Below, one piece after another: positions 10,281 through 21,829 of a stretch of DNA of 64,000 nucleotides. Position numbers and translations under genes: made by a program. Under the pieces are notes generated by a model that was not told the DNA's origin, searched no databases, and was given only the letters and a program-made list of their open reading frames with translations. How positions within the stretch are numbered: position 1 is the first letter of the stretch; the number at the start of each line of letters is the position of its first letter. Origin of the DNA: Hygrophila difformis (taxonomy: Eukaryota; Streptophyta; Magnoliopsida; Lamiales; Acanthaceae); contig JAOANR010000003.1 in NCBI GenBank assembly GCA_030278955.1, forward strand, positions 61,890,195 to 61,954,194. Reading direction: 5' to 3'.

Positions 10281-12810
10281 TGTTAAAAAAAACCTCAATT
10301 GATATAAATTAATATTTGAAGAAAATAACCAACCCCAAATAAATGAACCAACTTGTTTTCTGCATTTGTAGATAGATTTATATATTTTTTTTTTTGGTAA
10401 GCAGATAGATTTATATATTTAGAAAGGTTGGGACCAAAAACACATCCCAAAACACAATATATGCATATCATCTTCCACAACGTTGAGTTTATATCTTTTA
10501 TTAATACATATTTTACATACGTTTCTGTGTGAGTGTATATATATATATATGAAATATGAATCACGTAAATAATTCCACAGGCACTTTGATTGGATGACTG
10601 GTTTATAATTAAATGCAATTATTTCAACGATTTTAAAATCACGAAGAGTAATTTTCAAAAGAGAGGACCATTGGATTAATTAATTGTGGGGATGATCATT
10701 CAAATGTTGAAAGTTAGCAACCTATCAACGAATTTAATTGAATTGAATTCATTACTTCCTATTTATTTATTTATTTATTTATTTCTCGACACTGGTAATT
10801 ATAGGGATAGAAACTTTTATATATATTAATTAGCATTAATGAATAATCAAATAATTCTTAATTACAAACATAGATGGCCGTATAAGTACCACTAGTTCAA
10901 ACTCAAACCCTAATTCCATCACATTATTCACAATCATGATATCAATCGATCAATTGTGTTTAAAGACTTGTGCGTAGTTTCCTTTTTTTAAAATTTAATT
11001 TTTTTTTTGATAAAATTTTTTAAATTTAATTTGAAAACTGTCCGAAATCACGGGCATTTTTTGCTGAGTTATATTTATTGACTTTCGGACTCCAAAATCA
11101 GAAAAGTTGCAAAACCCTGAAATCTGCATGCATATAAAAATTTCAATTTCATTAATTCTACACACAGTATACTGTATATAAAAAGTAATGGTACAGGAAA
11201 GAAAAAAACAAAGTAAATCCCAATATATACTAGTATATATAACTATAACATGATGATACAGTAATAAATATAGGCATGCAATTAATAATAGCCTTTTTTT
11301 AAAAAAGAAAAAACAAAAAGAGTAATAAATGAAATCTGTGGCGATGGAGTATTATAGGTATGAGCTTTGCAAGAGAATAGACAACATCGTCTGAAAATGA
11401 GGAATTGTATGTTGACATTTGAAAGTTGAAAATTGAAATAAAATCAAATCCTAGGCAGAGACAGAGATAGGGATTTATGTGTGTCCGTACACAACAACAT
11501 AACGTGCTTTTGTCATTTCAGACTTACTACTACTAATTTAATTTAATTATAAACCCTTTGATCAATTCCCAGCGACCTTAGGCTTACTAGCTTTCTAGGG
11601 TTGGTTTTACCATACATCCTTTCTTCTTCTACTTCTTCTAACATACACTACTTAATTAAGTATTAATACTACAGCATACAGACCATTTAAGACAACCAAT
11701 TACCGCATCTTAAATCTTAGTTAAGTAATATAGTGTATATAATTATTAGAGCTAGCTAGCTTTCTAGGGTTTGCATGTGAGGAGGTTCGTTTAACTAATT
11801 AATGTACTTTTAATAATTTCACCATAATGATTTTGAATGAATGAATGAATGGAGAAAATGATGAAGATGAAAATTGTTAGAAAAATGAACGACAAAGGAA
11901 TCAAGAAAATTGTACATGGGTTATATTTTTGTCTGAAAAAGGAGATGGTGGTCAATATGGTTGAACAGAAGCGATAAGGGTGGGTGGTTGAGGTCGGCTG
12001 TGATACTGTACACTTAAATAATATATTATATATATATATATACACACATATTGTATGATATTATGACCATGATTCTCTGTATATGTATAGTAGTCCTATG
12101 TGGTTATTGCGTCAATCTTAATATGATTATTATTTACGAATTTGTAATAATGGGAATCATTAGTGGAAAGTGTATGTATATATAAATATAAATATATACT
12201 GCGGCTACTGTTATGTCTATTTTATTGCCTTTATATATGATTCAGTCTGTGTTGTTTTGGTGGTGGGACAGTGGGCAATGAGCAATGAGCAACTGGTAAA
12301 AGAAGAAAGCCTGAAATCGCTGTTATTACTTATTATTACATGTTTCCATAAATATATTTGTAAAAAAATTTGTTAAGTTGAAAGACATTTACTCACATAT
12401 TTGTGGTGGCCGACATTATTAATTAATTGATTTTAATTTTATCTATAATGTAGTATATGTATATATATGTGTGTATATATACATGTATGTTATGTATCCT
12501 AGTTGGTGTTGGTGGGCTGTCTTTATCTCACATATTTACCGAGTTGTAATAAAATACTTACTAGTTTGCATGTTCATGTATATCCTTCATGTCTGCTCTG
12601 GGGTTATATACGAACGTTTCATTTCTGCAAAAACTATCTAGCTATATACCCATCTGGTCTCTATTATAACCCTTAATTTGATCAGCAGAAGTTTCATTAT
12701 TATATTACACGAGAAAATGAGATCGACGACGACTACAATCTATGTATTGATTCTTAATAATAAGTAAAGAAATTAGTGCCAACATACTGTGAACACAGAT
12801 GCCATGTTAT

Positions 12811-12911
12811 TATAGGATGCTTGGGAGTTGGCGGACAGAGGATTCGGAGAGAGAACTGTGAGACAATCTTCTCTTCGAATCTGCTATCCGTTCGCTCCCA
12901 AATATCCGCTA
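12811..12911. repeat. MITE-like repeat, second copy of the 1055 family
   Basis: Begins GGATGCTTGGGAG and ends CTCCCAAATATCC, an inverted pair of about 13 bp. Between them are the shared segments CGGAGAGAGAACTGTGAGAC and GAATCTGCTATCCG. Confidence 0.55.
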
Positions 12912-13289
12912 TATATATTTCATTACCGAATTTATTCGCTGAACTTTTTTTAGTTAATGAGTTTCGATTGTTAGTAATGGAATGATGGGATTCAGCTAAT
13001 CAAGTTTTCGATTCTTAAAATAAAAATTCTTGTAGTGATTTATAAGAGGTATAGTTAATTTAATAAAAGATACTCCTATTTTATTGTCACATGACATACA
13101 TTCATTAGGTATGCACATACATAAATATATACAAAAATACTTTCATATTGTGATTAGAAATAAGTAATAATATTGTTATCCATTGATATATCATAAACTT
13201 TTGTCCGGGGTAATAATAGATTAGAGTAACATTTATTCTTTCTTCATTTCTTACTTGTCTAAGTAAAGTTGTAAAATTAATGGTAGATA

Positions 13290-13480
13290 TATTGGCACCA
13301 AATGCGTTGGCCTGAGTGGTCTACTGATATAGGGCTCTGACAGCTTAAACAATATTTTGGATTCGAGGCTTTGTGTATGCACAATTCTGTTTTGAGAGCG
13401 GCAACCTTTAATCCTCATCAGATTCTCGATGAATTAGTTTTAGGCCCAATGTGGTATGTGTATACCTGCCAAAAAATTAT
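13290..13480 (+). repeat. tRNA-derived SINE copy
   Basis: A box-A-like GTTGGCCTGAGTGGTC is followed by GGATTCGAGGC (box-B-like), the family block TTCTCGATGAATTAG and an A-rich end. Confidence 0.55.
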
Positions 13481-14302
13481 AGACATATTGGCTACAATTT
13501 GTATATATTTATTGTCACTAAAATTCAACTGTCACAATAAATAACATGCATTTAGAAAGACATTTTCTTATAGGGCCTAGGGTTTTTTAATTTGGATTAA
13601 TCTTATCAAGTGGTTAAGTAACTAGGTTTTCAATGGTTCTTCCCAAAAAATAAATAAATAAATAAAATAAGGGAAAAACAAACATGCCAAACTCTTATCA
13701 ACAAATTAAATATTGACATTTTTTAATAGTAAATCGGGTTAGTGATTCACATAAAGCTAAGAGAAAGGGACAAATATTTAATTTTGAAGCGAAAGTAGTG
13801 AGAAATTAGTGGCAAACAATTTATTTTTAATCGGGTTAGTGTTAGGAGGTATATAACTCTAAAAACCCCTTTATTTTTTTAGAAAAATAAAATAGACGAG
13901 ATTCTTTTTATTTTATTTTTTTGAAAAAAATGACGCACTGTAAGACAATGATATATTGCTTTAGTTTGAAAAGGGGATGCAAAATTAGGTGACATGAAAC
14001 ATGTTTATTAAGAAATGAGAGTCTTACTCAATTAAATGTTGTTAAAGAATCTATATATAATAAGTACTGAAAAAACCCACATTTATTTCTTTAAAGTGCT
14101 TCCAACGGGTCACACATACACAAAATAATCAAATATTTATAAGAGTAAGAATTTATCACACATAAATTACTGAGAAAATAAAATTGAGGGATAAAAATTA
14201 GATGAACATTCAAATCGTTGAAAATAAAAAGTTGGAAAACGAAATCTAGACTAAAAATTAAACTCCCATCCCAAATAAAATCTTTTTGATAAAGAATTTT
14301 AT

Positions 14303-14362
14303 TTGGTAAACATTGACACATATGTGTCAGCAAAGGTGTGTGTGAGCCCAAGCTACAAAAAT
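14303..14362 (-). repeat. SINE 3' fragment (Au-like)
   Basis: Matches the reverse complement of the 3' part of the SINE at 41922-42130, including GGTGTGTGTGAGCCCAAGCT. The tRNA-related head is missing. Confidence 0.55.
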
Positions 14363-15183
14363 TATGAAGGGGCCGAAGCTCAAGCTAATGTAAGAATTCT
14401 TATGCCCTTATTATGTAAAATATACACATTGCTGCTAAAATAATTTTATATTAGAAGCCGAATTTTTTTCTTTAAAAAAATCTTATAATTTAAATAAATC
14501 TGAAACTCCTTTTTCAAAGGCTTTTTCAAAGTTCACTTTTTTTTTTGGCGGCTATATCTAAATCTATATCTTTTGCTATCTTATAAGTAATTAGTTAAAA
14601 TGCAGAAAATAGAATAAATTAAATTAAATAAAACAATTAATATGCAGGTTACTTTCGGTTGAGGTTATGGTTGTAGTAGTTTGGAATTTTGGAGGTTGAG
14701 ACAAATGGAAATATCATTTAAAATACTAACTGCCAAATCTTGATTCCCATAAATGGGCCACAAAATTCACCATATAATAATATAAATTAAATAATAATAT
14801 CTCCTTTTATAAGTTACCAAATATTCCATGACTGGAAGCTCTGAGACCTGATCAGATCATGAAATCACCTACCTGCAGAATAATTAGTTACAAATGTATA
14901 CTCATTATTATTAATTGTTTTTGTGTATGTAGTGACCTCATGATTCCCAAAGTTTAATTATTACTTTATTACATATTTTACAATTTTATGGATATCGGTT
15001 ATTAAACTAATAAGTACCCATCAATTGACTATTCACTAGAGAATCTGTCTAGCAAAATTTTGGACAAATTAGTAATCCAAAATCAAATAGAAATCTGGCC
15101 TTCTTTTCCTTCTTAAAAAAATAGAAGGGGAGAAACAAAAATTAAAGGGTATTCAATGAGTTCATGGCATATTATGACATACT

Positions 15184-15433
15184 ATGGTCCTTTTGGCAAA
15201 ACAGTTAAATCGAGTCAGCTAATTCGTGAGACAATGTAAGATAAAATAGTTTTTTTTAAAAGATAAAATAACTTAAAACAGTGTCCAATCACCACTTTTT
15301 GAAACAGCTGCAAATAGCAACATTTTAGATTTCAGCTTATTATAGATAAAAAATTTGCCTCAAAATTGCCAAACAAATAATTTTAATTTATTTATTACTT
15401 ATATAATCAATTAACAGCTATCAACTAATTGCC
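15184..15433. mobile_element. MITE, inverted relative to the copy at 15941
   Basis: Starts TGGTCCTTTTGGC. Its interior (GAGACAATGTAAGATAAAAT, CAGCTGCAAATAGCA) matches the reverse complement of 15941-16205. The termini resemble GGCCCTGTTTGGC-type ends. No coding capacity. Confidence 0.6.
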
Positions 15434-15940
15434 ATATATATAATTCAAACTTGCTTAGTACACATTTTATTGCTTTGATGTACCCTAAAATTAAAGTGTT
15501 TATTATAAAAGGGGTATAGTGTATATATATAGTTTGAATTTGAAGTGTCAACACAAGATTAAAAAATGGCCCACAAAATTATGCCCCTACTTTTAATCAA
15601 ATACTAATGTCCATTTCTTATGTTACATGTCTTTTGTTTGATATGAAGTATATCTTTCCCATACCCTATTTTTTCTTCTTTTTAATTGAAGTTATTAGTT
15701 TAATGACAAGATTGTAATTGGGTGGGTCTCCTTTTATTTTTATAAGGATGATAAAATAAGCCATATCGATCTTATCATTTCATTCATAATTAAAACTAGC
15801 TAGTAGATGATATGATGCACACTCTATTTATATTTGTAATTAATTGCATTGCCTTTGAAAATTATCTTCACATGAGAGAAACACATCAATATAATGCACA
15901 CATAAGGGTTAAAATCCAACCGGAGTACTCCTATAATATA

Positions 15941-16205
15941 ATGGTCTTTTTGGGAATTAACTGTTAGCTGTTAACTGATTCTGTGAGTAATAATTAATTA
16001 GTTAAAATTAGCTGTTCGACAATTTCGAGACTAACTTTTTGCCTAGAATAAGCTAAAATCCAAAATGCTGCTATTTGCAGCGATTTCAAAAATAGCTGAT
16101 TGAACACTGTTTTAAGTTATTTTGTCTTTTTAAATAAACTATTTTATCTCATATTGTGAGACAAATTAGCTGATTGGATTTAGCTTTTTTGCCAAACAGG
16201 GCCAA
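15941..16205. mobile_element. MITE with GGCCCTGTTTGGC-type end
   Basis: Left end TGGTCTTTTTGGG, right end TTTTGCCAAACAGGGCC. It is about 265 bp and is the inverted relative of the element at 15184-15433, some 500 bp away. Confidence 0.6.
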
Positions 16206-16333
16206 TGAATGAATGCAAAGTAAATTTAAAAGATTACCGCCGTTATTTTCTATTTACTATATTTATTTTCTATCAAGGGATCCATGACTCATTCCTTCGT
16301 TGGTACAAAGTTTTAAACCGGTTTCAATGAGTA

Positions 16334-16588
16334 CTTCCTCCGTAATTTAATGAACATTTGCATATTAAATAATATTCATTGAATAACTTTAATTCGACTT
16401 TTAACCCAGTTACATAAGATAAAATATAGTCAAGTGAGATGTTGTTAAATTCGTCTAATCACATAGTTTTAGAATATCAAACTTTTATAGTTTTTACTTT
16501 AATACAATTTGAGATATTAATCGTTAAACATTTGCATTGGATTGTGTAAAAACATGGAATGTTCATTATGATTAAATTAGGGAGGGAG
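16334..16588. mobile_element. Stowaway-like MITE
   Basis: Starts CTTCCTCCGTAATTTAATG, ends TTAGGGAGGGAG, and is flanked by TA on each side. 255 bp, the same size class as the copy at 1312. Confidence 0.85.
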
Positions 16589-17737
16589 TATTTGTCAACA
16601 ATTATTGTGAAATACTTAATACTTAATAAATAATTAGATTATTAGTGTTGCTAATCGCCATCTTTATGTAAATCCATAATAATAATAATATCTCTATGAG
16701 CATGACATGATAGGAGTATCTTTGCATTGTTTTTTTCTTTTTCTTTTTTACGTGGGGTCCAATAAATAGATTAATTTTTAGTACTCTTACTTTTGAAATA
16801 GTAATTCTTTGGACAATAAATGTGAAATCCCGATATACATTGTATTTTTCAATTTCGTTTATTTTCCTGTATTCATATTTGTCTTAATCAAATAACACTA
16901 GTATTTTCATATTCATATTATTGCAAGTAGACGTTTATTCCTACTTTACACAGAATCTTTTGGTGTTTTTCATGGATTTCTTTCCTTTTATTTGAAGAAG
17001 ACAAAAATACGGCCGTATTAACTAGATTTCAATCTTTAAAATGATAATATCAATTATTCAAAGGTTTCTCAATTATTAGAATACAAAACAATTAACCATA
17101 CTTTTTCGATAATATAATAATGTTTTTTGTTAATAATTATGTGGGTCATCAGATGATTTGGTTTGATTTTATGTTTTTTTTTTAAAAAAAAAAATGTATT
17201 TCAAAATATATTAAAAAAATTCAAAATATAAATAAATTATAAAATACAGCCGCCGTTTGAGTATTATACTTATTTTATAAATGTATATAGATAATGGGAT
17301 TTTTTTTTACTACTATTTGAGGAAGGTGAGAGTGTGATACTATATGTTTTGATTAAACATAGCAGGAGGAGGAGGAGGATGCATTTAGTCCATTTCTATT
17401 TAATTTATGGGCCCTCACTAATAATTAAATTCCATTTATAAACAAAAAAAGCTGCTTTGCTTTTTTTAAATTCTTAATTCACATCATCAACGAAGTTGCG
17501 CATATCATTTCAAACATAAATTAAAATAAAATGTACATATGTCCTTGCATTATATTTTGGTTTTATTATTATTATTCTGAATATATGTAATCATTCATCC
17601 CTAATTATAAAATCTCCCTTTTCCAATTGACGTACGGGATATGAATATGGGATCAATCGAAAACAATAAATGATTATATATATATATATATATATATATA
17701 TGGAAATTAAAGAGGCAAATAATTTTTATTTTACTTT

Positions 17738-17803
17738 TTGGTAAACAATGACACTCATGTGTCGGCAAGGGTGTGTGTGAGTCCAAGCCACAAAAATTAC
17801 AAA
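17738..17803 (-). repeat. SINE 3' fragment (Au-like)
   Basis: GGTAAACAATGACACTCATG and GGTGTGTGTGAGTCCAAGCC correspond to the reverse complement of the 3' part of the SINE at 41922-42130. Confidence 0.55.
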
Positions 17804-19234
17804 GGCAAATAATTATTGCTATATAAAATGTAAACAATTATTTGAAATCCTATTATTATTAGCATTATGTATATCTAACATGCATTAATATTATTTCATT
17901 GAATCTAATATAATGTCGTTGGTGGTAAGATTATGACACAATATATTATGGGACTATATCAAGAAATGCGAATCTTTATTTGTCTCTTTACAACGTCCCG
18001 GAATATGAGACAGTTTCTTACCTGCCTTGCCTCTCCGAGGTCCGGTTTCGGTGCAGGCCGGCTGTAGGTGCTGGCACATTCAAATGTAATGGGTACGTGT
18101 ATATGAAGTGATGTGTGAGTATAAAAAAAAGTGATGAATGAAGGTTATGAACCAAAAATTAATTAAAAAAAAAACACCTGCTGGCAATAACATTGCCAGC
18201 ACCAAGACCGGACTGGCCTCTCCGACCCCAAAAATCACTCCCATATACGACCTTTGTTGTCGGCTGTTGACACCCTTAATGTACTCTCGTCCATGGCCTG
18301 CAAATTGTGTTTTGTGGGCTTTGGAGAGATCGGAGCGACAGCTGTGACGTGTAATATGGTTCACAAGTGTTCGACGCGATAAATTAAATGGGCCAAACTA
18401 TCCATATTAGGCCCAAAAACAGTTTAATGAGATGATCTAACGGTCACTTGACTCACTTCTGTTATGCTAATAGAAGCACTTTTTAAAGTAGACAACACAT
18501 AAGGGTTGTGTCATTTCAATAGTTAAACAAATAAATTGTTCACTAAATAGCCACTAAATGGGCTCAGCCCATTGATACACATGTTTAGCCCACAAAATTA
18601 ACAGCCCAACAGGCCCACCTAATGTATTCATCTTGCTCTTAGGTTCTAACAAAATTCAACTGAAAAATTAAGATGATAATAGACTCCAAGAATTGCAATC
18701 CTAAAGTAACATTGGAGTGTGTGTGTGTAATTGGGAAGTGTACCTTTTACATGTGTGGGTGGCTATTCGCAAGAATGGAGGGTTAGTGATTCATATCCGA
18801 TCTACACAGGTACGTGATAGGAATCCGACGACGATGACTGTTGGCCATGCATGGTTAAAGGTGGTTACGTAGTAAATTGTGTATTGTATTGTGTTCGATA
18901 AGTAGCCCTTGTTTGTGTGATGAACAAGTATTCTTTAGTGATGTGGAACCTGGTTTGTGTGATGTCTGTGGTCGTGCCGTAGTGGAATTACCATGTCTGT
19001 GTGATGTGAAACGCAGGCATCACATGAAGTGGGTGCACCTTACTGTATGCACACAATCTCCTCCCCTTTGGAATATGTCATTTTTATCCTATTATTGCAA
19101 GGAGCCAAGCAAGGAGGGTTGATGGTTGATTTACATGGGCACCTGACTATGGTGAAATATCAAAGTATGTCAATTTTTGAACTTGTTCTTTCTCTCCAAT
19201 TGCAACCTTAGTAAAGATAATTCATTAAATATAA

Positions 19235-20062
19235 TATAGAGATAAAGATTTTTTTAGGCCATCAATAGGCAGGTAATTCACTTTTGAGCCACTAAAACTT
19301 AAATTATGAAATTTGGCCAACAAAAGGATTTCGGGCCGGTTTTATAGGCCAAATTGACCAAGTCAATGCCACAATGGGCCGCGTGTGCGTCACTCACTAC
19401 CACTCTTCACGCGATGGCCTAAAAGCGAAAATTTTCTTCTGTTAGTGGCCTATTTTAGTTTTTTTATTTTTATTTTTATCTTTTTTTTACTTTTTTTAAA
19501 AATTAAAATAAATATTACTCTATCGGACAATTATCCAACCATGATCAAACCATGATCTCGAGACCAACTACTTTATATATATTTATTTTTTTTCAATATA
19601 TATTTATTTATTTTTTAATTTTAATGAATATTTATTTCGTGTATGGGTATTTTGAGCATCGTATTTTATGTTGTCATAGACAGTATTTAATGTAAGATAT
19701 ATTAGTATTTGATACGGTAAAGTTGGTGATTAATATTTATTATTTACTATAATGAAAACGAGACAAAAACGTTGGAACAGAGAAAAATGGAAAGTGAGGC
19801 AAAAATAATGGAACGAATGGAGTAATATTTATTTAAATTACAAAAAAAGTAAAACAGGCCACCAAAAGCAGACAATTTCCACATTTGAGCCATCGAGTAG
19901 CGAGTGGGTTACACGCGGCCCGTTTTTGTGTGGTATTGGTCAAATTGGCCCTAAATTAGGCCCGAATGCCTATTGGTGGCCTAATTTTATAATTCAATCT
20001 TTAATGACCCAAAAGTGAATTACCTGCATATTGATGGCCTAAAAAATTATTTATCTCTATAA
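19235..20062. mobile_element. Non-autonomous DNA element with long TIRs
   Basis: The ends are inverted copies: TATAGAGATAAA on the left and TTTATCTCTATA on the right. The similarity continues inward for about 200 bp (TTTTTTAGGCCATCAATA, CAGGTAATTCACTTTTG on both arms). ATAATAT on both sides may be a target duplication. About 0.83 kb, no ORF. This resembles a MULE-type MITE; the superfamily is inferred from TIR length. Confidence 0.7.
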
Positions 20063-21829
20063 TATAACACAAAATATTCATCCCCATACCAAACCCAATT
20101 CATGAAAGAATGCCCAACAACTTAATTTGAGGAATTTTGCAACACCAGCCTTAGCTTTTCCAAAATACCTTCGATCCAACTTCCATCAAATTTGTCCTTA
20201 ACACCACACCAAAGTCCGATCCACCCACCCACCAGCATATATATATATTTGCCAACCAAGCAACATTTTTTAAAATTTTACTTCAATCTAAAATTGTTGT
20301 ATATGGAAGACAGAAGCAATAGTAGGGAAACCCACTAAGAACTTTCCAAAACTATTTTATTACAACAATTCCAGCACAAAACAAACATTTTTTTAGAAAC
20401 AAAATAAAATTGCCTTTCAGATTCCGTGTGGAGGACACAATTAAGACAAATTAGACACCATTAAAATATAATCAACAGGGTCAACTTATGGTCACTCCTC
20501 AGTCCACAAACTGATATACTATTATCATATTTGCAATCAAATCCCTAATTTGGATTTCTTTTTTATTGCATAAATACAATCTTTCCTCATAAAATAAAAG
20601 TATTGGATCAGCATAAAATATACCTCCAACTGTACCTCCATTACCAATAAAAACTCATTTCCAGTTAAACTATTCTGCACCTCTGATAACAGAAAACAAT
20701 AATAGAATCAGACAAATCTAATTTAAAGACAAACAAAAGTTAATAAAAGAGCCTCTAGTTTAAATCTGTTCACTACAAAAGTGAGAGGATATCCAGTAAT
20801 AAGATTAGAAAAGAAATAGTAAAATCTTTCAAATTTCAATCACAATTCTCTGTAATTTTTAGCTCATAATATAATCATCAAATTTATTTTCTTATTTTTT
20901 ATCCATACTATTTCAGTCGAACTTTGGTCTAATGTCTAAAAATATATGCATGTTGAAATCTTAATTAAGTCACATGCATAGGTTACAATACTCCTAGCCA
21001 CGCGTAGGTGTAAAACATTAAAAAAAACCAATAAGTGGTTATATATTATAAATATATACTTCAAAATCCTCACACCCCAATGCAAAAATTGGGTATAAAG
21101 GGTTTCACTCATTTTGAATATGTGGTGAGTATAGGTAGTAATATATTGATGTTTTTTATTATTTATTTTTATTAAGAGGAAATGATTATTTATATATGAT
21201 GCACTTAAAATGAGATTATATTAGTGAAGTTGGGGTGGATAGAAAATCATGCTAAGATAGGTAGCTACCCTAGATTATTTAAATTATTTACACCCTTAAA
21301 AAAAAAAAAAAAAAAAAGAGCATGCATGAACCAGAACCATGATGATTATTCTTGTTCTCCTCCTCCCCTTCAACCATGATTATTAATTTATCCTATGTAA
21401 AATTTTGCCATTAAATACTTCTATTAGTTTATAACCCTAATATAATGATCTTCACTAAATACAATTCACTAATCACCACTACCACAAGAAGCTTCCTCTC
21501 ACTTCACTTTCAACCCTTAAATATTGGTGCTTCTTACCCTTTGAAATTGCTCACCATTTCCCTCTCTCTCTCTGTGTAATAACTGAAGCAGCCTCCTGTA
21601 GTAAAGCCTTAACCTACAGCTGCTCCTGCTCAGCCTTTCCCATTTGCACTTTCATTTTCATCAGCCTTTGAATAAATGCCCTTCCTGATTTCTCTGCAGC
21701 GCTCTTCTTCTTTCTCAGCAATGTCTTGCTGCAGCTAGCGTTTTCTGTGCCTGAATTATTGTAAGGCTTTTGTGTTGCTCCTCAGTGGATCTTTCTTGGT
21801 GTTCGACTTTGAATCTTCGCTGTTCCTTG

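Larger units (their letters stand above)
7222..21480. other. Intergenic, repeat-rich, no supported gene
   Basis: About 14 kb of AT-rich DNA without a protein-coding region I can support. It contains SINEs, Stowaway and other MITEs, a long-TIR element, TA and AAAT microsatellites (8778-8802, 8083-8102, 17678-17702) and a tandem duplication of about 78 bp. All open frames are short and show no family motifs. A cluster of GGCCC/GCCCA site II-like motifs occurs at 18390-18620. Confidence 0.65.

Noticed and set aside
18040..18062. String resembling miR168 (GGTGCAGGCCGG)
   Set aside because: Too many mismatches and no foldback partner nearby.
18877..19211. Cys-rich open frame (LCDVCGRAVVELPCLCD)
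   Set aside because: I considered a zinc-finger relic, but the Cys spacing fits no family I know and the frame is short with no conserved neighbours.
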